A stretch of DNA of 64,000 nt from Marinobacter sp. LA51 (GCF_030297175.1 NZ_AP028070.1:3224001-3288000), one strand, 5' to 3'; positions 43,967 to 53,629 are shown, numbered from the stretch's first letter. Notes: a model not told the origin generated them from the letters alone. Numbers and translations are program-made.

Positions 43967-43992
43967 CCTTTTCGGCCCGGCTATCAGGTTCG

Positions 43993-45528
43993 TTATTTCG
44001 CCTGATGATTGCCGGCCCCAAGGAACAACTGATAAGCCTCGTTATCGGTCATGTCTTCGTACCGGAATCCGACCTTATCAAGCATTTTCTCGAAGTCTTT
44101 CACCTCGTCGTCATTCACCTGCGCACCCAGCAACACGCGGCTATAGGCGGCGCCGTGGTTGCGGTAATGGAACATCGAAATATTCCAGCGAGTGCCCAGT
44201 GACATCAGGAACTTCATCAAAGCACCTGGGCGCTCCGGGAACTCGAACTGGTACACCCGCTCGTTGGTGATCGCCGGTGCATGACCACCCACCATGTGGC
44301 GAATGTGCTGCTTGGCCAGATCGCTGTCGGTGAGGTCGATCACGCCATAGCCTGCTTCCCGAAGGTCCTGCACCAGATCCTCTCGGCCATGCCCACCGGC
44401 CTGCACCTGGATTCCCACAAAGATAGTAGCTTGAGCGCTATCGGCGTAGCGGTAGTTGAATTCGGTGATGCTGCGCTTGTGCAGGGCGTTGATGAACGTC
44501 TTGAAAGCGCCTGGTTGCTCAGGGATGGTGACCGCCAGGATAGCCTCACGCTGCTCACCGATCTCCGTACGCTCGGAGATGTAACGCAAACGATCGAAGT
44601 TCATGTTGGCGCCACTCAGAGTCGCCACCAGGTTCTCGTCCTCGATCTGCTCTCGCTGGATGTACTTCTTCACGCCAGCAACACCCAGAGCCCCGGCCGG
44701 CTCGGCAATCGACCGGGTGTCCTCGAACACATCCTTGATCGCTGCACAGATTTCATCGGTGGAAACGGTGATAACCTCATCCACGTAATCCTTGCAGATC
44801 TCCCAGGGGTATTCGCCAATCTGTTTAACCGCAACACCGTCGGCGAAGATGCCTACCTCGTCCAGAATCACCCGCTCGCCGGCCTTGAGTGCCGCCTGCA
44901 GGCAGTTGGAATCCTCGGGCTCCACGCCAATCACCTTGATCTCAGGGCGCAGGTATTTGATGTAGGCGGCCATGCCGGCGATCAGGCCACCGCCACCAAC
45001 GCAGATGAAGATGGCGTGGATGGGTTTGCTCAACTGCCACATGATTTCCATCGCCACCGTACCCTGCCCTGCGATCACATCCGGATCGTCGTAAGGCGGG
45101 ATGTAGGTGTAACCATGCTTCTGGATCAGCTCCTGAGCGTGGGTGGCGGCCTCGTCAAAGGCATCACCCTTGAGTACCACTCGGGCACCGTGGTCGCGCA
45201 CCGAGCGCACCTTGATCTCCGGCGTGGTCTGGGGCATCACAATCACCGCCTTGATGCCCAGTTTCTTGGCCGCCAGCGCCACGCCTTGGGCATGGTTGCC
45301 CGCTGAGGCACAGATCACGCCCTTGGCCTTCTGTTCCTCAGACAACTGGGCAATCCGGTTGTACGCGCCGCGAATCTTGAAGGAAAACACCGGCTGCAGG
45401 TCTTCGCGCTTGAGCAGAATGTTGTTGCCAAAGCGCTTGGACAAACTGCGGGCTTCAGTCAGCGGTGTTTCGATGGCCACGTCATAGACGCGCGCATCGA
45501 GGATCTTCTTGATATAGCGTTGCGGCAT
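43993..45528 (-). CDS. ilvA: IlvA, biosynthetic threonine ammonia-lyase
   Basis: The 511-residue PLP enzyme makes 2-oxobutyrate for isoleucine synthesis. The PLP lysine is in VFSFKIRGAYNRIAQL; the SAGNHAQGVALAA loop and phosphate-binding CVGGGGLIAGMAAYIK are clear. The C-terminal part has two ACT-like regulatory domains (from about 335: EQREAILAVTIPEQPGAFKTFI, and from about 425: YQFEFPERPGALMKFL), so isoleucine feedback control is expected. CGGAAG precedes the ATG. Confidence 0.96.
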   Translation of the reverse strand: MPQRYIKKILDARVYDVAIETPLTEARSLSKRFGNNILLKREDLQPVFSFKIRGAYNRIAQLSEEQKAKGVICASAGNHAQGVALAAKKLGIKAVIVMPQTTPEIKVRSVRDHGARVVLKGDAFDEAATHAQELIQKHGYTYIPPYDDPDVIAGQGTVAMEIMWQLSKPIHAIFICVGGGGLIAGMAAYIKYLRPEIKVIGVEPEDSNCLQAALKAGERVILDEVGIFADGVAVKQIGEYPWEICKDYVDEVITVSTDEICAAIKDVFEDTRSIAEPAGALGVAGVKKYIQREQIEDENLVATLSGANMNFDRLRYISERTEIGEQREAILAVTIPEQPGAFKTFINALHKRSITEFNYRYADSAQATIFVGIQVQAGGHGREDLVQDLREAGYGVIDLTDSDLAKQHIRHMVGGHAPAITNERVYQFEFPERPGALMKFLMSLGTRWNISMFHYRNHGAAYSRVLLGAQVNDDEVKDFEKMLDKVGFRYEDMTDNEAYQLFLGAGNHQAK

Positions 45529-45661
45529 GGTGCTTCCGTTCTGGTTGTGTTCAGGGAAAACCCACAGTGTAGAAAGATTGCACGGTAGCCGTCTATAAGC
45601 TTGCCGCCCTCAGAGGCTATAATGGCGCCAAACTCAATCAGATTTGCACCCGGAGCTCCAG

Positions 45662-46336
45662 ATGACACAGGACGAACTCAAAAAAACCGTAGCCAAGGCC
45701 GCCATCGACTACATTGCGCCGAGACTGAATAGTGACAGTGTCGTGGGCGTCGGCACCGGAAGCACCGCCAACTTTTTTATCGACATGCTGGCAGAACTTA
45801 AAACCGACTTTGACGGTGCCGTGGCGAGCTCAGAGGCCACCGCTGAGCGCCTGAAGAGCCATGATATTCCGGTTTACGACCTCAACAGTGCGGGCATCCT
45901 GGAGTTCTACGTCGACGGCGCCGATGAAACCAACGAGCGCCTGGAGCTGATCAAAGGCGGCGGTGCTGCCCTGACCCGGGAAAAGATCGTTGCTGCCGTT
46001 GCCGACACCTTCATATGCATTGCCGACGAATCCAAGATGGTGGGTGTACTTGGCAGTTTCCCACTGCCGGTGGAAGTCATTCCGATGGCACGCAGCCACG
46101 TAGGACGTGAAATCGTCAAACTGGGCGGCGATCCGGTCTATCGGGAAGGCGTGGTTACCGACAATGGCAACATCATTATCGACGTGCACAACCTCGACAT
46201 CTCCCGTCCGATCGACATCGAAGAGAAGCTGAACAACATCGTCGGCGTGGTCACCAACGGCCTGTTCGCCCGCCGGCCAGCGGATCTTTTGCTGCTGGGT
46301 ACAGCGACCGGCGTGACCAGCATTCCGCGCAAGTAG
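45662..46336 (+). CDS. rpiA: RpiA, ribose-5-phosphate isomerase A
   Basis: The 224-residue enzyme interconverts ribose-5-P and ribulose-5-P. Motifs are [14 protein letters not shown] (phosphate loop), [44 protein letters not shown] (catalytic Asp and Glu) and DNGNIIIDV. The start at MTQDELKK (45662), preceded by CGGAG, matches E. coli RpiA; the ATG at 45644 is not used. A TATAAT at 45618-45623 is a likely -10. Confidence 0.96.
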   Translation: MTQDELKKTVAKAAIDYIAPRLNSDSVVGVGTGSTANFFIDMLAELKTDFDGAVASSEATAERLKSHDIPVYDLNSAGILEFYVDGADETNERLELIKGGGAALTREKIVAAVADTFICIADESKMVGVLGSFPLPVEVIPMARSHVGREIVKLGGDPVYREGVVTDNGNIIIDVHNLDISRPIDIEEKLNNIVGVVTNGLFARRPADLLLLGTATGVTSIPRK

Positions 46337-46382
46337 ACCGAGTTTTTTCGGCCCTCCATGCCAGCTTTTTCGGGGGCCGATA

Positions 46383-48095
46383 TCACTCGAAGCGGTTGGC
46401 CCAGATGTTGTCTCGAGCACCATCGGATTGTTGCCACACGGCAATGGCCCTGCCGTCGGCGTCGAACGCGACTTGTGGAGAGCGGGCACGGTTGATCTCG
46501 TCGGTCTCGATAAGCTCAGCCTCTCTCCAGGTGTTGCCGTCAAAGCGATTGGCCCAGATGTGGTTCCGCGAACCATCGGATTGATGCCATACGGCAAGAG
46601 CCCGGCCTTTGGCGTCCAGGGCGATTTGCGGTGCAACAGCACTGCCAGCGTTGTCGGTCTCGATTTGCTCCGCCGCGCCCCAAGCGCCGCCATCAAATCG
46701 ATTGGCCCATATGTTGTTGCGAGCACCATCGAATTGTTGCCAAACAGCTATGGCCCCGCCATCGGCATCGAGAGCTATTTGTGGGCCGGAGGCTCCGCCA
46801 GCATTGTCGGTTTCAATCTGCTCGGCCGTTCCCCAGGCATTGCCGTCAAAGCGGTTGGCCCAGATGTTGTCTCGAGTACCATCGGACTGAATCCATACAG
46901 CAAAAGCCTGACCGTCGGGGTTAATTGCGATTTGGGGAGCCGCGGCTTCGCTAGCGATGTCAGTCTGTATCCGACTAGCAGTTCCCCAGGCACTGCCGTC
47001 GAAACGATTACCCCATATGTTAGTGCGAGAGCCATCGAATTGCGCCCACACGGCAAGAGCCCGGCCGCTAGCATCGAGCACAATTTGCGGAACGGAGGCA
47101 TCTCCGAGGCCGCCTGAATTGTCGGCCTCGATTAGCTCAGCCGCTCCCCAATCGGTTCCGTCAAAGCGGCGCGTCCATATTCTGTACCAGGAGCCATCAA
47201 ACTGCGCCCATATTGCAATGGCTCGGCCGTCAGCATCGATAGCGACCTGGGGAGAGCGGGAATTCACCAAGTCGTCGACATCGATCACTTCAGCCGCTCC
47301 CCAGGCACTGCCATCAAACCGATTAGCCCACACACTGATCCGAGTATTGCCAACTTGTGTCCACACAGCGACGGCTTGACCACCTGCATTGAGGGCGATT
47401 TGGGGTGCCGAGGCGGCTCCGCCACTGCCGGCTTCGATGATCTCCGCCACTCCCCAAGAGGTACCATCAAAGCGGTTGGCCCATATTTTGTGCCGAGAGT
47501 CCTCGAATTGCTCCCAGACCGCCAGAGCCCGTCCGTCGGCATCGACGGCAATCTGGGACGCGTTAGCACCACCGACATTGTTGGTCTCAATCAACTCAGC
47601 AGTCTTCCACGCGCCGTCAGCAGCGGTGAATGACCACGTATACTCCGCAGCCAACGGGTTACCGCTGAGGTCCGTGATTTCGGTGCCTAGCGTTGCACTG
47701 TAGGCTTCCAGCATGGAAAGCGGCGTGTTCGGAGAAAAGCTTGCGGTGTTGCTATTGGCGTCGAATTCGACCGTACCTGCGTGGTTGTTGCTGTCTGCAG
47801 ACCTTATTAACGAGAAACTGTCCTCGTCTACGGATTCCGCAAAAATATCCTCATCAAATTCGGCGGTGATCGCACCCGTTCGCGACACGCCCTCACTGCC
47901 ATCCGATGGATTAATCGCCCGAACAGCAGGAGGCGTGGTATCCGATTCAACAACAGCCGGCGTAGTATCCGGTTCAGCAGCCTTGCTCCCAGACTTACCG
48001 GAGCTGGCATCCCAGTCGCATCCATTGAGCGTTCCAGCGATCAAAAGAAGTGTGCCGATACGGCAATTGGCAGAACCAAACAACAATCTCCACAT
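46383..48095 (-). CDS. Lipoprotein with Ig-like domain and eight beta-propeller repeats
   Basis: The 570-residue precursor has a lipoprotein signal (lipobox LNGC, Cys26). A Big_5-type Ig domain follows (about 52-157: TTPPAVRAINPSDGSEGVSRTGAITAEFDEDI). Then come eight repeats of about 50 residues, each of the form PQIALDADGRAIAVWxQxDGxRxNIWANRFDG then WGxAExIETDNAGG. The last repeat stops at IWANRFE, and the piece it lacks is found at the start of the array (DGAWKTAELIETNN, 160-173), as in velcro-closed propellers. An eight-bladed surface propeller is therefore likely. Function unknown; it might bind glycans or partners. The final 47 bp after the stop hold no terminator with a T-run. Confidence 0.85.
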   Translation of the reverse strand: MWRLLFGSANCRIGTLLLIAGTLNGCDWDASSGKSGSKAAEPDTTPAVVESDTTPPAVRAINPSDGSEGVSRTGAITAEFDEDIFAESVDEDSFSLIRSADSNNHAGTVEFDANSNTASFSPNTPLSMLEAYSATLGTEITDLSGNPLAAEYTWSFTAADGAWKTAELIETNNVGGANASQIAVDADGRALAVWEQFEDSRHKIWANRFDGTSWGVAEIIEAGSGGAASAPQIALNAGGQAVAVWTQVGNTRISVWANRFDGSAWGAAEVIDVDDLVNSRSPQVAIDADGRAIAIWAQFDGSWYRIWTRRFDGTDWGAAELIEADNSGGLGDASVPQIVLDASGRALAVWAQFDGSRTNIWGNRFDGSAWGTASRIQTDIASEAAAPQIAINPDGQAFAVWIQSDGTRDNIWANRFDGNAWGTAEQIETDNAGGASGPQIALDADGGAIAVWQQFDGARNNIWANRFDGGAWGAAEQIETDNAGSAVAPQIALDAKGRALAVWHQSDGSRNHIWANRFDGNTWREAELIETDEINRARSPQVAFDADGRAIAVWQQSDGARDNIWANRFE

Positions 48096-48484
48096 AGGAC
48101 AGCCTCCAAGTAGAGAATCGATCAGCTCCTCGGTTCAGTCAGGTTTTGGACCGGGAACCAAATAATGTGTAAAGCCAAAATGCAGTGTGCTGACAGGCCT
48201 GTCCCTTTTTTTATCGCCCAGAGCGCCTGAAGATGCCCGTGCATCGTCCCAAGCAGAGCGAGCTTTCTGTGTATCCCTCATTTGAAGTTTAGGTGAGCTC
48301 GGTGGAGATGCCAGCGTTGTTCCGCTTTCTTTACAGTCAGGTCAGCCCATTTTGCTCGCTGACTTTTTCTCCCTCCTCCCTCGCCCTGCTCAACTTCCCC
48401 ACCACCCAACAAACCAAGCGCTTGCTTGGCTTAAAAAAATGCGCAACACTGCCTGCTGCGAACTTAATGCAAGGGAGCCTTCGC
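48096..48484. other. Divergent intergenic region, 389 bp
   Basis: No convincing gene is seen between the propeller lipoprotein and the acyl-CoA dehydrogenase. An open frame continues upstream from the dehydrogenase to 48293, but its residues are low-complexity and unlike the family. GACAGGCCTGTC (48192-48203) is a perfect palindrome followed by CCTTTTTTT, without a gene that would need a terminator there; it might be an operator. Confidence 0.4.
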
Positions 48485-49624
48485 GTGGCCGATTACTTCA
48501 ATGACATTCACGAGCAGGCGCGGCTAAGCGCCCGGAAATTCATCAGCACCCATGTGCTGCCGCACATCGACGACTGGGAAGAGGCCGGCGAATTTCCCCG
48601 AGAGCTCTACCAGAAAGCGGGTGACGCGGGCCTGCTGGGCATCGGTTTTCCGGAAGAACTGGGCGGAACCGGCGAGGGCGACATCTTCCTGAGGGTGGCA
48701 GTATCAGAAGAACTCATGCGTTCTACCTCCGGCGGCCTGGTGGCCGGTCTCGGCTCGCTCGACATTGGCTTGCCACCGGTGGCGAAATGGGCCAGGCCCG
48801 ACTTGCGCGAGCAGATCGTGCCGCCGGTGCTGCGGGGTGAGAAGATCTCCGCCCTGGCGATCACCGAACCCGGCGGCGGTTCCGACGTCGCCAACCTGAA
48901 AACCCGAGCCGTCAGAGACGGCGACCATTTCATCGTGAATGGCAGCAAGACCTTCATTACCAGCGGACTGCGCGCCGACCATTACACCGTCGCAGTGCGA
49001 ACCGGTGGCGAAGGCCACGGCGGTGTCAGCCTGTTGCTGATCGACCGGGACATGCCCGGCTTCTCCACCGGCAATAAGCTGCGGAAAATGGGCTGGTGGG
49101 CTAGCGACACCGCGGAACTGTTCTTTGAGGATTGCCGGGTGCCCGCAGACCGTTTGATCGGCGCGGAAAACGCCGGCTTTGCAGTCATCATGAGCAATTT
49201 CCTGGCCGAGCGCCTGATGCTGGCGATCATGGCCTACATGACAGCGCAGCTCGCTTATGAGGCCGCCCTGGATTACACCCGCCAGCGCGAGGCCTTTGGC
49301 CGCAACCTCACCGGTTATCAGGTTACCCGCCACAAACTGGTGGACATGGCCACCCAGATCGACGTGGCCCGTGAATACACCTACCGCTGTGCGACGCTGA
49401 TGCAGGCGGGCAAGAACCCGGTCAAGGAAGTGGCCATGGCCAAGAACTTCTCGGTCGAGGTCTGCGAAAAGGTGACCCGCGAAGCGGTGCAGCTGTTCGG
49501 CGGCATGGGTTACATGCGTGAGTCTGTCGTTGAGCGCCTGTACCGGGATGCCAAGATACTCTCCATTGGCGGCGGCACTACGGAAATCATGAAAGAGCTG
49601 ATTGCCAAACAACTCACGCTGTAA
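48485..49624 (+). CDS. Acyl-CoA dehydrogenase (LCAD/IVD-like active-site layout)
   Basis: The 379-residue FAD enzyme catalyses the first step of beta-oxidation or of branched-chain acyl-CoA degradation. Signatures are ALAITEPGGGSDVANLKT, the FLAERLMLA helix and the FGGMGYMRE region. The usual MCAD base (Glu in YEGT) is replaced by Gly (SIGGGTTEIM), while the Glu in LAERL sits where LCAD and isovaleryl-CoA dehydrogenase place the base. A longer frame from 48293 was rejected: GTG at 48485 has AAGGGAG 7 bp upstream and gives the usual length. Confidence 0.9.
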   Translation: MADYFNDIHEQARLSARKFISTHVLPHIDDWEEAGEFPRELYQKAGDAGLLGIGFPEELGGTGEGDIFLRVAVSEELMRSTSGGLVAGLGSLDIGLPPVAKWARPDLREQIVPPVLRGEKISALAITEPGGGSDVANLKTRAVRDGDHFIVNGSKTFITSGLRADHYTVAVRTGGEGHGGVSLLLIDRDMPGFSTGNKLRKMGWWASDTAELFFEDCRVPADRLIGAENAGFAVIMSNFLAERLMLAIMAYMTAQLAYEAALDYTRQREAFGRNLTGYQVTRHKLVDMATQIDVAREYTYRCATLMQAGKNPVKEVAMAKNFSVEVCEKVTREAVQLFGGMGYMRESVVERLYRDAKILSIGGGTTEIMKELIAKQLTL

Positions 49625-49713
49625 AGGGGTGGAGGAGAACCGCCTGTCCCTATCGTAATTTCTTGCCGGGGCAGACCTACCAACGTTTAGTTTCGAACTG
49701 CAGGAGACTTCCG

Positions 49714-49719
49714 TATAAT
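49714..49719 (+). promoter_or_regulatory. Likely -10 element of the pyrophosphatase promoter
   Basis: A perfect TATAAT lies 55 bp upstream of the ppa ATG. The -35 region 17 bp before it (TTTCGA) is poor. Confidence 0.4.
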
Positions 49720-49774
49720 TGCGCCCACTTTTTAACCGCAGTTAACGTACCTCACGCATCAGGAAGGATTAGCT

Positions 49775-50302
49775 ATGCAATTCGATAATATCCCTGCCGG
49801 CAAGAACCCGCCGGAAGACATCTACGTTGCCATTGAAATCCCGGCCAACAGCTCGCCGGTCAAGTACGAACTGGACAAGGACATGGGTGCCCTGCTGGTA
49901 GATCGCTTCATGGCCACCCCGATGTTCTACCCGGCCAACTACGGTTTCATCCCGCACACCCTAGCCGACGACGGCGACCCGCTGGACGTGCTGGTTGTTA
50001 CTCCCTACCCGGTGCAGGCAGGCTCTGTGATCCGCTGCCGCCCGGTTGGCGTCCTGAACATGGAAGACGAAGCCGGTGGCGATGCCAAGCTGGTTGCGGT
50101 TCCCCACGACAAACTGACCACTGCATACCAGAGCGTACAGGACATCGAAGACCTGCCCCAGTTGCTGCGTGACCAGATCAAGCACTTCTTCGAAAACTAC
50201 AAGACCCTGGAGCCCGGCAAGTGGGTCAAGGTCCAGGGTTGGGCCGATGCAGCCGCAGCCAAGCAAGCCATTGTCGATTCCATCAAAGCCTACAAGGGCT
50301 GA
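49775..50302 (+). CDS. ppa: Ppa, inorganic pyrophosphatase (family I)
   Basis: The 175-residue soluble enzyme hydrolyses pyrophosphate, driving biosynthetic reactions. Active-site motifs are [47 protein letters not shown] (metal Asp residues) and [26 protein letters not shown] precedes the ATG, and a strong terminator follows. Confidence 0.97.
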   Translation: MQFDNIPAGKNPPEDIYVAIEIPANSSPVKYELDKDMGALLVDRFMATPMFYPANYGFIPHTLADDGDPLDVLVVTPYPVQAGSVIRCRPVGVLNMEDEAGGDAKLVAVPHDKLTTAYQSVQDIEDLPQLLRDQIKHFFENYKTLEPGKWVKVQGWADAAAAKQAIVDSIKAYKG

Positions 50303-50322
50303 CCTGACGGATTGCAAGGCAT

Positions 50323-50352
50323 AAAAAAACCGGGCAGCTGCCCGGTTTTTTT
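50323..50352. terminator. Bidirectional rho-independent terminator after ppa
   Basis: AACCGGGCAG-CTGCCCGGTT (50328-50347) is flanked by seven A residues on the left and a T-run on the right, so it can end both ppa and the convergent DUF2333 transcript. Confidence 0.9.
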
Positions 50353-50374
50353 ATGGTTCCGACTATCCCGCTGA

Positions 50375-51427
50375 TTAACCCCGGGACAGCAGATCCCGCA
50401 TATCGCTGATAGCCGCATTAGCCCGCGACAGATAAGCCGCCATGGTCAGCGAATGGTTCGCCAGTACGCCAAAGCCACTACCGTTCAGCACAACGGGACT
50501 CCACATGGATCCCTGGGCACCTTCCAGCTCGATGATGACCTGCTTCACACTCGCCATGGCGTTCTTGTCCTGAAGCACTTTGCGGAAATCCACTTCAATA
50601 GCCCGGAAGATATGAAGCAAAGCCCAGGAGCTGCCACGGGCCTCATAGAACACATCGTCGATTTCAGTCCAGGGCGTTTTCACGTCGATAGCCCCGGTTT
50701 CCTCTTCGAGCGGATTATCCTGATTAACATTGGCTACTGCGTCCGAAACCGACGCCTTGCCGACACTCTCACCCAGAGTCCGAGAAAGACTGCCCAGCCG
50801 GGTTTCCAGATCCGCCAGCCAGTTGCTCAGGTTGTCGGCGCGAGCAAAGAATTGGGCATCGGCCTGTTCCGGATCTGAGAGACGATTGAGGTAGCGCTTG
50901 AGTGCGCCGATGCCGCGACGATACTCAGCTTCGGTGGAGGGAATGGCCCAGCTTCCGCTGTCGAAGTGCAGCTGAGGTTCGGCGACGGTCAGATCGCGGT
51001 CTTCAGCAGACTGACTCTGTGAACGGCTGATGTCCTTACGCAAGGCGCGGGACAAATCCCGCAACTGCACCAGCACGCCGTATTCCCAGTTGGGCATGTT
51101 GTCGAGCCACAGCCCCGGGGGGAAAATGTCATTGGAGATGTAACCGCCCGGCTTGTCCAGCAGGGTCTCAGCAATGCGGATGGTGGTGGCTGTAGTGGCG
51201 AAGCCCGTGATCGGCTCGCGCTGCATGCTGTTGGCCAGGGAGCGTGTGTGTTCGCGAACGGAGAAGGCTTCTGGCTCGCTGCTCCAATACATGCCCAGAA
51301 CCACGGTCACCAGCAGGTACACCACCAGCAGGATCAGGATAAATTTACCGACCACACCGCTGCCACCGGCATAATCCTGTGCATCATCTTTCTTGTCCCT
51401 GAAATACTGTCTGAGTTTGCCTGGCAT
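50375..51427 (-). CDS. DUF2333 family membrane-anchored protein
   Basis: The 350-residue protein has one N-terminal helix (about 25-48: VGKFILILLVVYLLVTVVLGMYW) and a large helical domain outside it. It matches DUF2333, a family of unknown function found in pseudomonads. It follows the LapD-like gene by 6 bp on the same strand and is probably cotranscribed with it. Signal-anchor topology suggests the bulk is periplasmic. Confidence 0.87.
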   Translation of the reverse strand: MPGKLRQYFRDKKDDAQDYAGGSGVVGKFILILLVVYLLVTVVLGMYWSSEPEAFSVREHTRSLANSMQREPITGFATTATTIRIAETLLDKPGGYISNDIFPPGLWLDNMPNWEYGVLVQLRDLSRALRKDISRSQSQSAEDRDLTVAEPQLHFDSGSWAIPSTEAEYRRGIGALKRYLNRLSDPEQADAQFFARADNLSNWLADLETRLGSLSRTLGESVGKASVSDAVANVNQDNPLEEETGAIDVKTPWTEIDDVFYEARGSSWALLHIFRAIEVDFRKVLQDKNAMASVKQVIIELEGAQGSMWSPVVLNGSGFGVLANHSLTMAAYLSRANAAISDMRDLLSRG

Positions 51428-51433
51428 AGACTG

Positions 51434-53434
51434 TTATTCCCCTGTCGGTTGTTGGTCTGCCGCAAATGGTCGTCCGAGATGGTAACCCATGGCCCCGTCG
51501 ATACCCAGCTTACAGAGTACCGAGTACTCCGCCGCTGTCTCCACGCCGGTGGCAAACACCTTGACGCCCCGACTGTGCGCGATGGACACCACGGACTCGA
51601 GGTAGAAACGATTCTCCTCATGGGTATCTATATCGTGAATGAACGAGTTATCGATACGCAATGCCTGAACACTCAGATTCCTCAAGTAACTAAAGGGCAG
51701 ACCCCCAACCCCAAACCGGTCGACCAGTACCGGCACGCCCAGTCGAACCAGGGCACGAACCAGCAGACCCACTGCGGTTCTGTGGTGATGAATTATGTGC
51801 TCGGAAATACCGACCCAGAGATTCCCTGCCCCGGGCCCTGTCGCCTCCAACTGGGCGATGAACTCCTTGCGGAATTCCTCACTGGCCACGGAGGCGCTTC
51901 CCAGTGATATCGCCAGAGACCGTTCTGGATGTTCTATAAGGCAGGTGAGAACTCGCTGGATCAGCATGCGATCAATATCCGATATCAAACCGAAGCGTTC
52001 AGCGATGTGAATAAAAGCACCGGCTTTCAGCATACCCTCGGGTCCCTCGATGCGGGAAAACACCTGATGATAAACTGGCTGGCTCTGCTGTTCGCTGACC
52101 ATAGGCTGCAACCACAGTGACAACTTCTGATCCTGGATTGCCTGACTGATGATGACCCGCCAGGTTTCCAAGTTGTGATGGCCCTCCTTGTCAGGTTCCG
52201 CCATGTAACAATCGGATTCCTCACTTTCCTGAGCCAGCCGCAAGGCTTCATCGGCGGCGGCCAGCACCTCCCCAATGCCACGACCTTCCGACGTGCGCGC
52301 CAAACCGGCATGGACAGCGGTGTCCAGTGGCGCCGCCAGATCTGCATAGAGCCCATCCAGCTCCGACACCAGCTCCTTACACCAGACACCGGCATCCGCC
52401 AGCAGCGCGCCGGGTACAAAAATAGAAAACTCAGCCCCGGCACGGCGACCGGCAAATGAACCTATATGCGACTCAACGAATCCGTTGACTACCTCGGCGG
52501 CCCGCAGCAATACCCGGTCGGCTTCACTGCGCCCGTAAGCCTGGTTGTAACTGGCAAACTCCGATAACCGCACCAGGATGAGAACCCCGGGCGCAGCCCT
52601 TTCCTCTGACTCCACCTCCGCCTTCAGCCGCTGGTCGAACGCGCTGCGACTGGACAGACCGGTCACCGGGTCTTCACTGTTCATCCGCCGCAGATGCTGA
52701 ATCAGTTTCGCCTGCCCTTCAAACAGCTGGCCCAGGTCATCCGCCATTTGATTCATGGCCGCGGTGACCTGATTCAGCTCCCTGGTCGACTGTACCGCCA
52801 CCCGCTGCCGAAAATTGCGCTGACCCAGCGCCTGGGCCTGCAGTTCCAGTGCCCTCAGCGGTCGCAACGTTCGCTTCAGCAGGAGGAAAAGCAGGAACAA
52901 CCCAATTCCGCCAATGAACGCTGTACTGGCAATCAAGCCGATAGTGATCCGCCACAAGTCCTGATAGGCCCGACCGGGGTTGCTCACAACCTGGACTTTG
53001 CCCAGACGACTCCAGCCCCGCACCACTTCGGCTTCCGCCACCGGCAACTTGAGATTGGCAATCGACCGGAACCAGTCGGGCACCGAGCTACTGGACCGAT
53101 TCATGGTACGACCGGCGACTTCGGTGCCCTCATGGTTAAGGTATCGGACCGACAGGTACCGGCCACTGTCGAATACGGCATCGATCAGGGACGACGCCGC
53201 CACTGGATCGCGGGCGTCGATGGCATTGGAAAGCGACAGGCCGACGGCAGTGGCGCCGTCATGGGCGTGGCCGGCAAGCTGCTCGGAGACGTAGGTTCGA
53301 AAATAGCCGTAGCTGGTGATGAAGCCAGCAACAAGCACCAGCACCAGTAGCGAGCCGGTGAACAGCAACAGAATGGCCCGTAGAGTGACTGCGCCAGACT
53401 GCCTGGGATCAATCACGCTGTGCGTATCCGCCAT
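51434..53434 (-). CDS. LapD-like c-di-GMP receptor with degenerate GGDEF and EAL domains
   Basis: The 666-residue protein has two membrane helices (about 21-44 and 163-186) bracketing a periplasmic domain, a HAMP region (187-245), then GGDEF and EAL domains. Both catalytic sites are degenerate: GGDEF reads AGAEF (RRAGAEFSIF), and the EAL motif region reads VFS (HQVFSRIEG). It therefore most likely binds c-di-GMP without making or cleaving it, as LapD does when it controls periplasmic proteolysis of surface adhesins. No LapG or LapA gene is in the window. It diverges from a diguanylate cyclase. Confidence 0.85.
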   Translation of the reverse strand: MADTHSVIDPRQSGAVTLRAILLLFTGSLLVLVLVAGFITSYGYFRTYVSEQLAGHAHDGATAVGLSLSNAIDARDPVAASSLIDAVFDSGRYLSVRYLNHEGTEVAGRTMNRSSSSVPDWFRSIANLKLPVAEAEVVRGWSRLGKVQVVSNPGRAYQDLWRITIGLIASTAFIGGIGLFLLFLLLKRTLRPLRALELQAQALGQRNFRQRVAVQSTRELNQVTAAMNQMADDLGQLFEGQAKLIQHLRRMNSEDPVTGLSSRSAFDQRLKAEVESEERAAPGVLILVRLSEFASYNQAYGRSEADRVLLRAAEVVNGFVESHIGSFAGRRAGAEFSIFVPGALLADAGVWCKELVSELDGLYADLAAPLDTAVHAGLARTSEGRGIGEVLAAADEALRLAQESEESDCYMAEPDKEGHHNLETWRVIISQAIQDQKLSLWLQPMVSEQQSQPVYHQVFSRIEGPEGMLKAGAFIHIAERFGLISDIDRMLIQRVLTCLIEHPERSLAISLGSASVASEEFRKEFIAQLEATGPGAGNLWVGISEHIIHHHRTAVGLLVRALVRLGVPVLVDRFGVGGLPFSYLRNLSVQALRIDNSFIHDIDTHEENRFYLESVVSIAHSRGVKVFATGVETAAEYSVLCKLGIDGAMGYHLGRPFAADQQPTGE

Positions 53435-53629
53435 GACAGATCTCTCCGATAGGCTGCGCGCCCGCCGGTCAATGGATTGTGACTAGCACCGCAGAGTTGA
53501 CAAACATTTACAACGAGCAACCTACGCCGACAACTCTAAACACTATAGACTCTGCATAGGGACTAAGCTGGAAAATTCGTCCTGACTGCAATGGACAACC
53601 AATAACGAAAAGAGACAGGCCAGAGCACC

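Noticed and set aside
43815..44021. Minus-strand ORF of 68 residues starting inside the ilvA 3' end
   Set aside because: Its sequence looks protein-like in part (AEKAFQNCAEPWMAELKRYMDVLERVLE), but it starts within ilvA, has no clear ribosome site, and much of it is the inverted repeat at 43891-43966, which can create helical-looking residues by chance.
44281..45306. Long plus-strand open frame (341 codons) opposite ilvA
   Set aside because: It is antisense to a conserved gene across its full length, and its composition (rich in His, Val, Asp, Leu) is what the reverse complement of this GC-rich gene gives. No family is recognised.
46337..46382. Possible terminator between rpiA and the propeller lipoprotein gene
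   Set aside because: CGGCCC and GGGCCG can pair, but the loop is long and the T-run lies before the stem on the plus strand, with none after it on either strand in the needed place.
46383..47590. Regular repeats of about 150 bp considered as a CRISPR or satellite array
   Set aside because: The repeats are in frame with a continuous protein, differ at many positions, and have no spacer structure; they are coding repeats of a beta-propeller.
48192..48203. Palindrome GACAGGCCTGTC followed by a T-run, considered as a terminator
   Set aside because: No plus-strand gene ends just upstream, and the stem has no loop bases. It is left only as a possible operator within the intergenic region.
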